DNA of 64,000 nucleotides from Ruminococcus sp. UBA3665. GTDB lineage: Bacteria > Bacillota > Clostridia > Oscillospirales > Ruminococcaceae. The translations under genes and the position numbers were made by a program. The stretch is taken from NCBI GenBank assembly GCA_002373165.1, contig DFJS01000009.1:1-64000 (forward strand). Direction: 5' to 3'. The notes below the pieces were generated by a model. The model was not told where the DNA came from. It searched no databases and worked only from the letters and a program-made list of their open reading frames with translations. How positions within the stretch are numbered: position 1 is the first letter of the stretch; the number at the start of each line of letters is the position of its first letter. This document shows positions 18,899 through 27,391 of the stretch, one piece after another.

Positions 18899-18927
18899 AT
18901 TATATTACAAAATGATAATAAAGTCAA
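18899..18927 (-). promoter_or_regulatory. Promoter of secDF
   Basis: Minus-strand TTGACT (18927-18922), 17 bp, TATAAT (18904-18899), giving an untranslated leader of about 75 nt. Confidence 0.8.
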
Positions 18928-18955
18928 TAGTTTGCGGCATATTTTCAGCAAATTA

Positions 18956-19729
18956 TCAAATACGGAAGATTCTGCGGCCGTTTTCACAGCAGATTGTAAT
19001 AAAATCCTGTACGGGCATCTGCTTGACAGCGGCGGCCTTTTCGGCAGTATAAAGAATCATGGTACTGTCACAGCGGCGTTTCCGGAAAGGTTCGGGAGCC
19101 AGATAAGGCGAATCTGTTTCAATCAGGATTCTTTCAGGAGGAAGCACAGCAAGAGCCTCCAGCGGTTTTCTGACGTTCTGATAAGTAATTACACCGGAAA
19201 AGCTGAAATATAAATCAGGAATTTTCAGCAGAATTTTAGCAGTTTCAGCCGAGCCGTTGAAACAGTGAAGTACGCCGCGCGGCCGGTACTGCTTCAGAAT
19301 CTGTACAGCATCGGCAGTTGCTTCACGGAAATGGAAGATACAGGGCAGATCGAGTTCCTGGGCAAGCAGAATCTGCTGAATCAGAATCTCCTGCTGTAGT
19401 GCACGGTTTTGTGAATTATGATAATAATCCAGTCCGATTTCTCCGATGGCCCTGCATTTCGGGAATTCTGCCAGTTTCCGGAGCTGATCCGGCCAGTCAT
19501 CAGGACGGGAATCCAGATAGCCGGGATGCAGGCCGGCACTGCAATAGAGATAATCAAAATTTTCAGCCAGCTTCTGACTCTGGATACAGTCCGGAATTTC
19601 AATACCGGCCAGCATCACAAATCGGATGCCCGCCTCCGGGAGAAGCCGGGCGAGCAGTTCCTGTCTGTCGTTATCGAAGCGGCTGCTTGCATAATGGGCA
19701 TGAGTATCGAAAATATTATAATAAGCCAA
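18956..19729 (-). CDS. TatD family metal-dependent hydrolase/DNase
   Basis: A 257-residue TIM-barrel hydrolase. Metal ligands are visible in order: FDTHAHY near the N-terminus, the Glu in AIGEIGLDYYH (about residue 97), FHFREA (His), LHCFNGS (His) and IETDSPYLAPEPFRKRRC (Asp). TatD proteins have 3'-5' exonuclease or general deoxyribonuclease activity on damaged DNA. It follows the LCP-like gene by six bases and is presumably co-transcribed with it. TatD is frequently next to metG or ksgA elsewhere; that is not so here. Confidence 0.92.
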   Translation of the reverse strand: MAYYNIFDTHAHYASSRFDNDRQELLARLLPEAGIRFVMLAGIEIPDCIQSQKLAENFDYLYCSAGLHPGYLDSRPDDWPDQLRKLAEFPKCRAIGEIGLDYYHNSQNRALQQEILIQQILLAQELDLPCIFHFREATADAVQILKQYRPRGVLHCFNGSAETAKILLKIPDLYFSFSGVITYQNVRKPLEALAVLPPERILIETDSPYLAPEPFRKRRCDSTMILYTAEKAAAVKQMPVQDFITICCENGRRIFRI

Positions 19730-19735
19730 AGCAGG

Positions 19736-20614
19736 TCACGCTCCGTTATTGACAGTATGTTCTCCGAAGATTTCAGTAATGCTTTCCTGAAAATCGCTGT
19801 CCAGGACAAAGATGCCGTCAGAGGAAGTGCTACCTGTCGCAAGGCGGAAAGTACAAATCCGGCTGCCGTAAGTGTACATGAATTTCAGGGCAGATTTTCT
19901 GTCGCTGTAGTCGATGGAAGAAATATCTGTATTCATCATATTGATGAGTGTTCTGAAATTAGAATCCATCGAAGCGACAATTCTGTCATAGTCGGTCTGA
20001 TTAATCATTTCAGAAATAACATCAGAAGCAACCGCACTGCGTTCGCTCTCGCCGTTTTCAAAGAACGGGTTGGTAATTAATTTTTCAATCTGAGCAGGCC
20101 CCAGGTACTGCGGGTCAGGGTTATCGGCAAAGCCTTGTGTGCCCAGCGGAATCTGATAATTGACCCCGGCAAAGATATTGCATATTTTCTGGAAAGATTC
20201 AGAATTCAGAATCACATATCTGTCAGAATAGATTCCGGCCTCGTTTTCGATAGCATTCATAGCTCCCTGAATGCCGCCTGTCCTGTAGAAATTAGCAAGC
20301 GTATCCTGTCTGCCGTCTACAATTGCAAGCATATTAGCCGGAATAGAGATTAAAATAATTTTCTTGTCAGCAGGCAGCACTCTGGCGGCCATAAAAGTCA
20401 GCGGACTGGCATCAGAAGCCTCATCCAGCACAAACATCAGGGTCATATTATCGGCCTCTGTAGGTTTGGTTACGTTGGAAGTCATGGATTTAGGGCCTTC
20501 TGTTGCACTAAGCATATTGAATAAATACATGGCAATACCGCCAATGCCCACAATACCCAGCAGGAATGCCAGTAAAAATGGAATTGCAACATGTCCTTTT
20601 TTTGCTTTTGCCAT
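19736..20614 (-). CDS. LytR-CpsA-Psr (LCP)-like membrane protein, divergent
   Basis: A 292-residue protein: short basic N-terminus, one membrane anchor (about residues 9-30), then an extracytoplasmic domain with the LCP scaffold (LMFVLDEA, RVLPADKKIILISIPANM, LANFYRTGGIQGAMNAIE, GIYSDRYVILNSESF). LCP enzymes attach wall polymers to peptidoglycan from lipid-linked precursors. The usual arginine/aspartate residues are not all there: canonical R-D-T becomes S-P-L-T-F and SIPRD becomes SIPAN, so catalysis is doubtful. The ATG at 20614 is chosen because AAGGAGGAG lies eight bases upstream. Upstream of tatD. Confidence 0.7.
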   Translation of the reverse strand: MAKAKKGHVAIPFLLAFLLGIVGIGGIAMYLFNMLSATEGPKSMTSNVTKPTEADNMTLMFVLDEASDASPLTFMAARVLPADKKIILISIPANMLAIVDGRQDTLANFYRTGGIQGAMNAIENEAGIYSDRYVILNSESFQKICNIFAGVNYQIPLGTQGFADNPDPQYLGPAQIEKLITNPFFENGESERSAVASDVISEMINQTDYDRIVASMDSNFRTLINMMNTDISSIDYSDRKSALKFMYTYGSRICTFRLATGSTSSDGIFVLDSDFQESITEIFGEHTVNNGA

Positions 20615-20725
20615 AAAAAAACTCCTCCTTGATAATGGCTGTCTCTGCATAATTGCATAATGCGCAAACTATTTTTTTCTTTTTTCTGGATAAGCTGCTA
20701 AAAATCTGAAAGTTTTTTATGCTAC

Positions 20726-20754
20726 TTGCTTTTTTGCAGAAACCGTGTTATAAT
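20726..20754 (+). promoter_or_regulatory. Orphan plus-strand promoter facing a convergent gene
   Basis: TTGCTT (20726-20731), 17 bp, TATAAT (20749-20754). The only thing downstream on the plus strand is the 3' end of the minus-strand SLOG gene (stop at 20779), so a transcript from here would be antisense to it. Confidence 0.55.
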
Positions 20755-20778
20755 AGAATAGAACCTTGTGCTGTCCTG

Positions 20779-21387
20779 TCAGAAATTGATTTTTTCAACC
20801 GGCCAGCGGTCAGGTCTGGGGGTATAGAACAGAACCGGATTGGCCTCTATGCGGCAGATTGCCAGGCCCAGCTCCTTGGCATAATCATATGTCTGTTTGG
20901 AACCGGAACGGTCAAGCGAACAGACTGCAATCAGTGCCGCGGCATGTTCTGCCAGGAATAAATTTCTGTTCCGGAACAGAATATCATTTTTTCTGCCGTC
21001 ATACTGGTGATATTCCCCTGCCAGGCAGATAATTCTGTCAAAATGTTCCTGCATCTGCCGCAGGTGCTGCAAATCATAGCCCCTGTGCCGAAAAAAAAGA
21101 TCATAATTCCGGCACGGCTGTACGCCGATAAGGCAGATATCAGGATATTCTGATTTTTTTCGGAACAGATATTCTTCCGCCAGATAATCAATACCGTCTG
21201 CCATACCGTCCAGAAAATACCTGTAGCCTCGGTCAATGGCAAGGTCGATATAATAATACAGCACACTCAGCAGCAAATCAAGCTGTGCGCCCTGCGGAAG
21301 TTTTTCCGGCCTGTGTCCTGTAAAGGCCAGAGTCTTTTGCTGCGGAATATCCGTCACAGACGGATAGAAATTTTCTGTGTTTTCCAT
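20779..21387 (-). CDS. SLOG-family protein (DUF1273, YpsA-like)
   Basis: A 202-residue protein with the family signature FTGHRPEKLP near the N-terminus, DLAIDRGYRYFLDGMADGIDYLAEEYLF (the G.A.G.D..AAE-type helix), and the C-terminal HAAALIAVCSLDRSGSKQTYDYAKELG, where a nucleotide-like ligand would sit. The ATG at 21387 is the only ATG near the start; GGGAGG lies about 15 bases upstream, somewhat far, so translation may be modest. Function unknown; related Bacillus YpsA has been linked to cell division. It is a second SLOG gene beside the one at 7.2 kb, but of a different sub-type. Confidence 0.8.
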   Translation of the reverse strand: MENTENFYPSVTDIPQQKTLAFTGHRPEKLPQGAQLDLLLSVLYYYIDLAIDRGYRYFLDGMADGIDYLAEEYLFRKKSEYPDICLIGVQPCRNYDLFFRHRGYDLQHLRQMQEHFDRIICLAGEYHQYDGRKNDILFRNRNLFLAEHAAALIAVCSLDRSGSKQTYDYAKELGLAICRIEANPVLFYTPRPDRWPVEKINF

Positions 21388-21431
21388 ATTTGAAAACTGC
21401 TGCACCTCCCTGATGAATTGCAATTATTTTT

Positions 21432-21460
21432 ATTATAGCATATCCGCGCATAAACTACAA
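21432..21460 (-). promoter_or_regulatory. Promoter of the SLOG gene at 20779
   Basis: Minus-strand TTGTAG (21460-21455), 17 bp, TATAAT (21437-21432). Confidence 0.6.
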
Positions 21461-21574
21461 GTAAAATTTTCAAATTTTTTTGAAAAAAATTCGGTGCTTT
21501 TCCTGTCAGGGAGGAGTTTTATATTATTTTTATTGTTTTAATATTTATTTTTATCATAAGTAAGGAGAAATATC

Positions 21575-22747
21575 ATGTTACAATACCGTCAAAGAGCATG
21601 GGCAGAAATTTCACTGGATGCACTCGCACATAATGTACGCATAATTCAGGAAAAATTAGCCCCCGGTACAGAATACTGTGCCGTTGTCAAAGCCGATGCC
21701 TACGGCCACGGGGAAGAATTTGTCTGCAAAAAGCTTTACGAGCTGGGCATCCGGTTTTATGCGGTTTCCAGTTTTGAAGAAGCCGTCCGGGTTCGCAGAT
21801 GGTGCCCGGAAGGCGAAATTCTGATTCTCGGCTATACAGCTCCGGAATGTGCTCCCCTGCTGGCAGAGCTGAATATTATTCAGGCCATTGTTTCAGCTGA
21901 ATATGCACGCAGTCTGTCGGGCTGTGCCCAGCCGGGCAGAACCGTGCGCTGTCACGTCAAGCTGGATACCGGTATGGGAAGAATCGGCATCCGGACTCAG
22001 AATGAGCAGAACTGCCTTGAAGAATTGCATGAAATTTTCTCTCTGCCGGGCTTGCAGCCGGAGGGTCTGTTCACGCATTTTGCAGTAGCCGATGAGGAAA
22101 GTCCGGAACATCTGGAATATACCCGCAAGCAGGAAGAAGCGATTTTCCGGACGGCAGAAAAACTGAAAGCAAGCGGAATTTCTCTGCGGCATGTGCATTG
22201 TATGAACAGTGCGGCAGTATGCTATCATAATCAGCCAAAGAGTACGCTTGCCCGTGCCGGAATTATTATGTATGGATTAAAGCCCAACGCCGCGCTTGCC
22301 GTGCCGCTGGATCTGAAGCCTGTACTGTCATTCCGTACCAGAATCAGTCATATGAAAGAAGTACATCCCGGCGACTGCATCAGTTACGGCCGTACTTACC
22401 GTGCCGAATCGGTGCGCCGGATTGCAACGGTCACAGTAGGCTATGCCGATGGATATTCCCGTCTGCTTTCCAACCGCGGCGAAGTGCTTGTCAGCGGAAC
22501 AAGATGCCGGATTACTGGCCGGGTCTGCATGGATCAGATGATGATTGATGTAACAGATGTTCCTCATGCGGCAGTCGGTTCGGTTGTTACTTTAATCGGA
22601 ACAGACGGCGATGACTGCATCACAGCAGACGAACTGGCCGGTATTTACGGAACAATCGGCTATGAAGTCGTCTGCGGCATTTCCAAGCGGATTCCCAGAA
22701 TTTTCATGCAGGACGGGAAAATTGTTCATGAAGACAGTCTGATCTGA
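21575..22747 (+). CDS. alr: Alanine racemase
   Basis: A 390-residue PLP enzyme interconverting L- and D-alanine for peptidoglycan. The N-terminal barrel has AEISLDALAHN and AVVKADAYGHG with the PLP lysine (about residue 37), then MYGLKPN. The C-terminal beta domain has SYGRTYRA with the catalytic tyrosine, TVGYADGYSR and CMDQMMIDVT. All key residues are present. AAGGAG precedes the ATG. It is transcribed divergently from the SLOG gene. Confidence 0.96.
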   Translation: MLQYRQRAWAEISLDALAHNVRIIQEKLAPGTEYCAVVKADAYGHGEEFVCKKLYELGIRFYAVSSFEEAVRVRRWCPEGEILILGYTAPECAPLLAELNIIQAIVSAEYARSLSGCAQPGRTVRCHVKLDTGMGRIGIRTQNEQNCLEELHEIFSLPGLQPEGLFTHFAVADEESPEHLEYTRKQEEAIFRTAEKLKASGISLRHVHCMNSAAVCYHNQPKSTLARAGIIMYGLKPNAALAVPLDLKPVLSFRTRISHMKEVHPGDCISYGRTYRAESVRRIATVTVGYADGYSRLLSNRGEVLVSGTRCRITGRVCMDQMMIDVTDVPHAAVGSVVTLIGTDGDDCITADELAGIYGTIGYEVVCGISKRIPRIFMQDGKIVHEDSLI

Positions 22748-22824
22748 AAGTTTGTAACAAAAACAATGCGGAAGGTTACTAATTATAAGATAGACAGCAA
22801 GATAATTAAATTGGAGGAACTCAA

Positions 22825-25758
22825 ATGAATGTATATGCTTTGGGAATTGATGTCGGTTCTACCACAGTCAAGACAGTAGTCTGTAACGAAGCCGGCAGTA
22901 TTCTGCATTCAGCCTACCAGCGGCATTTTTCAAAAGTAAAGGAGACAGTATCGGAACAGCTGGAAATGATTAAAGAAAAATTTCCGGATGCTTCATTTCG
23001 CAGTGCCATGACCGGTTCTGCCGGTCTGGGACTGGCAAATGCCGCAGGGATTTCGTTCGTGCAGGAGGTACACGCGGCCTTTCTGGCAGTCAGAACATGC
23101 TTTCCGGATGCCGATGCTGTAATTGAACTGGGCGGCGAAGATGCCAAAATTATTTTTCTGACCGGCGGCGTAGAACAGAGAATGAACGGCTCCTGTGCCG
23201 GAGGAACCGGCGCATTTATTGACCAGATGGCCACACTGCTGGGCATTTCCGTGCAGGAGCTGGACGAAGCTTCTCTGAAAGCAACCAGAACTTATCCCAT
23301 TGCCTCACGGTGCGGAGTATTTGCAAAATCGGACATTCAGCCGCTGCTGAATCAGGGGGCGGCGCGTGAGGATGTTGCCGCCAGTATTTTCAAAGCAGTG
23401 GTAGATCAGACTGTTGCCGGACTGGCACAGGGCAGAGAAATCAAGGGAAAAATTCTGTTTCTGGGGGGGCCGCTGTCGTTCCAGAAAGGATTAAGAAAAG
23501 CCTTTGTCGAAGGTCTGGGATTATCGGAAGAAAATGCAGTATTTCCGGAGCAGGCACCTGTATTTGTGGCACTTGGCAGTGCGCTGTATGCGGAAGAAAG
23601 CAAAGATTCCCCGAAAACAGCCGCAGATTTGCTGAAAAAAGTTCATAATGCAAAAGCAAATTCTGATGTCATGACGGGGGAAAAATTATTTTCTTCTCAT
23701 GAAGAATATGCTGCATTTGTAGAACGTCACAGGCAGTGTGATCTTGCCTATGCTGATTTGCGCACTTACGAAGGCGATGCCTATCTTGGCATTGATTCGG
23801 GTTCTACTACAACAAAGCTGGTGCTGATTACAGAGGACGGCCGTCTGTTATACAGTCATTATGCCTCGAACGAAGGCCAGCCGCTGGACAGAATCGCCGA
23901 CAGATTAAAGCAGATTTATCAGGATAAAAATAAAAATCTGATTATCAAGGCCAGTGCCGTGACAGGGTACGGCGAAGATCTGATTAAAGCAGGATTATCA
24001 GTAGATTATGGCATTGTAGAAACAGTAGCGCATTTCAAGGCGGCATCTTTTTTCTGTCCGGATGTGGATTTTATTATCGACATCGGCGGCCAGGATATCA
24101 AATGCTTCAAGATCAAGAACGGCGCAATTGACAGTATTATGCTGAATGAAGCCTGTTCTTCGGGCTGCGGGTCTTTTATCCAGACATTTGCAATGGCACT
24201 GGGCTATGATATCGGAGAATTTTCACAGATGGGACTGTTTGCAGAAAATCCTGTAGAACTGGGTTCGCGTTGTACGGTATTTATGAACAGCAGTGTCAAG
24301 CAGGCACAGAAGGACGGCGCAACGGTAGAAGATATTTCGGCCGGATTATCGGCATCGATTATCAAGAATGCAATTTATAAAGTCATCCGTGCCAAGAGCG
24401 TGGACGAACTGGGAAAGAATATTGTCGTACAGGGCGGAACGTTTCTGAATGATGCCGTTCTGAGATGTTTCGAGCGCGAAATCGGCCGGAATGTGATTCG
24501 TCCGGCAATATCAGGACTGATGGGCGCATTTGGTGCGGCTCTGTATGCGAAGGAACAGCAGGAAGAAAACGGCGAAACAAGCCTGATTTCCCCGGAAGCA
24601 CTGGAGAATTTTTCTTATACGTCGAAAAACGTCCGCTGCGGCAGATGTACGGCAAACTGTCTGCTGAATGTGATTAAATTTTCCGATGGCGGCAGATATA
24701 TTTCAGGCAACCGCTGTGAAAAGGGTGCCGGAGTCAAGCGCGAAACAGAAGTTCCGGATTTATATAATTATAAATATGATCGTCTGATGGAAATTGCCGG
24801 AAAAAAGCCGGCCCGGAAGAAAGCTGTGGTAGGACTGCCGATGGTGCTGAATTTTTACGAACTGCTGCCTTTCTGGCATACGCTGTTCACAAAGCTTGGC
24901 TTTGAAGCAGTGATATCAGGCGAGAGTAATCGGAAAATGTATTTCAGGGGACAGCACACAATTCCGTCGGATACGGTATGTTATCCGGCGAAGATTGCGC
25001 ACGGGCATATAGAAGCCTTGCTGGAAAAGAAGGCAGATTTTATCTTCTGGCCGTGCATGACTTACAATCTGGGCGAACCGGATACGGATAACCGGTTTAA
25101 TTGTCCTGTGGTGGCCTATTATCCGGAATTGATGAAGGCAAATCACAGTGCGCTGAATGATAAGAATTTCTGTTATCCGTATCTGGATATTAATAACCGG
25201 AAGAATGTAATTCAGGTTATGAAGAAGACGCTGGAAAAATACGGCGTACAGAAGCAGATACCCGCAGCAGTGGATGCGGCCTATCAGGCACTGGATGATT
25301 TCCGGAACGAGCTGGCAGGCAAGGCAAAGGAAATCATTGCCCAGGCCAGAGCGGAAGGCCGTAAAATTATTGTACTTGCAGGCAGGCCGTATCATCTGGA
25401 TAAAGAGATCAATCACGGAATTCACAAGCTGATTACAAGTCTGGGGCTTGCGGTAGTTTCGGAAGAAAGCGTAGCGGCAATGGGAAAAATGCCGCATCTG
25501 CATGTATATAATCAATGGACGTATCACAGCAGATTGTACCGTGCCGCGCAGTATGTCACAACCCAGCCGGATATGCAGCTGGTGCAGCTGGTATCGTTCG
25601 GGTGCGGCATCGATGCCATCACAACGGACGAAGTCCGGAGCATTCTGGAATCTTCCGGAAAGCTCTATACGCAGTTGAAAATTGATGAGATTACAAATCT
25701 CGGTGCGGCAAAAATCAGGCTGAGAAGTCTGCTTGCTGCCATGAATCAGCAGAAATAA
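22825..25758 (+). CDS. Acyl-CoA dehydratase activase, tandem BadF/BadG/BcrA/D fusion
   Basis: A 977-residue protein with two ASKHA ATPase domains of the 2-hydroxyglutaryl-CoA dehydratase activator (HgdC) type. The first starts LGIDVGSTTVKTVV (residue 6) and contains CAGGTGAFIDQMA. The second starts LGIDSGSTTTKLVLI (about 318) and contains CSSGCGSFIQTFA, whose cysteines would bind the bridging [4Fe-4S] cluster. A DUF2229 region follows (VVGLPMVLNFYELLPFW...DTVCYPAKIAHGH). The role of these large fused forms is not settled; they are widespread in anaerobes and are distinct from classical activators. The next gene supplies the rest of the usual single long polypeptide. Confidence 0.9.
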   Translation: MNVYALGIDVGSTTVKTVVCNEAGSILHSAYQRHFSKVKETVSEQLEMIKEKFPDASFRSAMTGSAGLGLANAAGISFVQEVHAAFLAVRTCFPDADAVIELGGEDAKIIFLTGGVEQRMNGSCAGGTGAFIDQMATLLGISVQELDEASLKATRTYPIASRCGVFAKSDIQPLLNQGAAREDVAASIFKAVVDQTVAGLAQGREIKGKILFLGGPLSFQKGLRKAFVEGLGLSEENAVFPEQAPVFVALGSALYAEESKDSPKTAADLLKKVHNAKANSDVMTGEKLFSSHEEYAAFVERHRQCDLAYADLRTYEGDAYLGIDSGSTTTKLVLITEDGRLLYSHYASNEGQPLDRIADRLKQIYQDKNKNLIIKASAVTGYGEDLIKAGLSVDYGIVETVAHFKAASFFCPDVDFIIDIGGQDIKCFKIKNGAIDSIMLNEACSSGCGSFIQTFAMALGYDIGEFSQMGLFAENPVELGSRCTVFMNSSVKQAQKDGATVEDISAGLSASIIKNAIYKVIRAKSVDELGKNIVVQGGTFLNDAVLRCFEREIGRNVIRPAISGLMGAFGAALYAKEQQEENGETSLISPEALENFSYTSKNVRCGRCTANCLLNVIKFSDGGRYISGNRCEKGAGVKRETEVPDLYNYKYDRLMEIAGKKPARKKAVVGLPMVLNFYELLPFWHTLFTKLGFEAVISGESNRKMYFRGQHTIPSDTVCYPAKIAHGHIEALLEKKADFIFWPCMTYNLGEPDTDNRFNCPVVAYYPELMKANHSALNDKNFCYPYLDINNRKNVIQVMKKTLEKYGVQKQIPAAVDAAYQALDDFRNELAGKAKEIIAQARAEGRKIIVLAGRPYHLDKEINHGIHKLITSLGLAVVSEESVAAMGKMPHLHVYNQWTYHSRLYRAAQYVTTQPDMQLVQLVSFGCGIDAITTDEVRSILESSGKLYTQLKIDEITNLGAAKIRLRSLLAAMNQQK

Positions 25759-25779
25759 GCAGGAAAGGAGAATGTTTTT

Positions 25780-27030
25780 TTGGAAAAAGAAAGAGATTAT
25801 CCGATTTTTACAAAAGAAATGAAAGAAACGCATACTATTTTGATTCCGACTATGCTGGAAATACACTTTGAACTGATGGTGCATATTTTCGGAATTTATG
25901 GATACAAAGCGGAAGTGCTTCACAGCGAATCGCGGACGGTGATCAATGAAGGGCTGAAAAACGTGCATAATGATACCTGTTATCCGGCACTGTTATGTAT
26001 CGGCCAGTTCATGGAAGCACTGAAAAGCGGCCGTTACGATGTGAATAAAGTAGCACTGATGCTGCCTCAGACGGGCGGCGGCTGCCGGGCATCGAATTAT
26101 ATTTATTTATTAAGAAAAGCCCTGAAAGATACGTTTCCGCAGGTGCCTGTCATATCGCTGAATTTTGTCGGCATGGAGAAAGACCCGGAAAACGGCTGGA
26201 AAATCAGCACATCAGAAGTCGTCCGGATTCTGTACGGCATTGGTTACGGCGATATGCTCCAGAGTTTGTATAACCAGTGCAGGTCTTACGAACTCGTCAA
26301 AGGCGAATCAGAAAAAGTACTGAACAAATGGATTAAGCGGGTGAAAATTCTGCTTAGTTCCAATGATTATGTGCACACAAAGAAATATTATCAGATGATG
26401 CTGGATGATTTTGCAAGAGTGCCGCGGTCTTCAGTACCGAAAATCCGCGTGGGGATTGTCGGGGAGATTTATGTGAAATATTCGCCGCTGGGAAATAATC
26501 ATCTGGAAGATTTTCTGATTTCAGAAGGCTGTGAGCCGGTTGTTCCGTCTCTGCTGGAATTTGTGCTGTATTATCTGTTCACCAAAGTGAATGAAGCTAA
26601 ACTTTACGGCAGAGTCAACGCATCGACACCTGTATATCAGATGTTTTACAAGATGTTTCTGGCCGAACAGCGGCGTGTGGTCAAGCTGATGAACGAGCAC
26701 GGCGTATTCAGGCCGCCCCATGATTTCGAGCATCTTCTGCATTCGGTGCAGCAGTATATCGGCCTTGGCGTGAACATGGGCGAAGGCTGGCTGATTCCGG
26801 CAGAAATGGGCGCACTGGCCGAGAGCGGCACAGAAAATATTATCTGTACCCAGCCGTTCGGCTGTCTGCCGAATCATATTATTGCCAAAGGCATGAGCCG
26901 TGCAGTCAAGGAACGCTATCCTGACGCGAATATTATTGCGATTGATTACGATCCTGGTGCAACGCGGGTCAATCAGGAAAACAGAATCAAGCTGATGCTT
27001 GCCAATGCAAGAGTTTCCGGCAGTCTGTAA
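25780..27030 (+). CDS. 2-hydroxyacyl-CoA dehydratase-related protein (partner of the activase)
   Basis: A 416-residue cytoplasmic protein. It starts at a TTG codon with AAGGAG about ten bases upstream. Features: HNDTCYPALLCIGQFMEAL (cysteine in the position used for cluster binding in HgdB-like proteins), LMLPQTGGGCRASNYIYLLRKAL, and IICTQPFGCLPNHIIAKGM with a second conserved cysteine. In many anaerobes this region is fused to the end of the preceding protein, giving one of about 1400 residues; here it is a separate gene 21 bp downstream. No CoA transferase or substrate-specific dehydratase subunits lie nearby, so the reaction is unknown. Confidence 0.85.
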   Translation: MEKERDYPIFTKEMKETHTILIPTMLEIHFELMVHIFGIYGYKAEVLHSESRTVINEGLKNVHNDTCYPALLCIGQFMEALKSGRYDVNKVALMLPQTGGGCRASNYIYLLRKALKDTFPQVPVISLNFVGMEKDPENGWKISTSEVVRILYGIGYGDMLQSLYNQCRSYELVKGESEKVLNKWIKRVKILLSSNDYVHTKKYYQMMLDDFARVPRSSVPKIRVGIVGEIYVKYSPLGNNHLEDFLISEGCEPVVPSLLEFVLYYLFTKVNEAKLYGRVNASTPVYQMFYKMFLAEQRRVVKLMNEHGVFRPPHDFEHLLHSVQQYIGLGVNMGEGWLIPAEMGALAESGTENIICTQPFGCLPNHIIAKGMSRAVKERYPDANIIAIDYDPGATRVNQENRIKLMLANARVSGSL

Positions 27031-27038
27031 AAACAGTA

Positions 27039-27067
27039 TTTACAAAATCGCAATAGTGTGCTATAAT
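27039..27067 (+). promoter_or_regulatory. Promoter of the 27086-28843 unit
   Basis: TTTACA (27039-27044), 17 bp, TATAAT (27062-27067), only nine bases after the preceding stop codon. Confidence 0.8.
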
Positions 27068-27085
27068 AGCAGAGGACTGAAAGAT

Positions 27086-27373
27086 ATGCTGGAAAATACA
27101 ATCGACGGCGGTGTAATACTGCGTTTTGGCCTGAAATGTCTGGGAATTTTTGCGCTGATTTTTCTGGCAGCGGTATTCACGCCGAAAATGGCAGAATATA
27201 TCGATAAATGGAAATCCGCACACAGCCGGAATGCTTCTGTAGAGCATCCCCGGACAAAAGAAAATTATACCGTGCGGTCAATTTACGAACTGCCCCCCGA
27301 ACCGGAAGAGAAATCCCCGGAACACGCAAAGAAAAAAGCATCCGTCCGGAAAAAAACAAATAAAAATAATTAG
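27086..27373 (+). CDS. Small single-pass membrane protein
   Basis: A 95-residue protein: one membrane helix (LGIFALIFLAAVFTPKMAEYI, about residues 15-35), then a polar tail with a PPEPEEK stretch and a very basic C-terminus (KKKASVRKKTNKNN). The ATG at 27086 follows directly from a strong promoter, although the ribosome site is poor (AAAGAT), and it precedes proS by 18 bp. Function unknown. A small cytoplasm-facing anchor with a basic, possibly RNA- or membrane-binding tail is one reading. Confidence 0.6.
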   Translation: MLENTIDGGVILRFGLKCLGIFALIFLAAVFTPKMAEYIDKWKSAHSRNASVEHPRTKENYTVRSIYELPPEPEEKSPEHAKKKASVRKKTNKNN

Positions 27374-27391
27374 CAAGAGAGGTTTTTTAGT

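Noticed and set aside
24916..25968. A 350-codon minus-strand frame across the activase pair
   Set aside because: Antisense to two genes with clear family motifs; no promoter or ribosome site.
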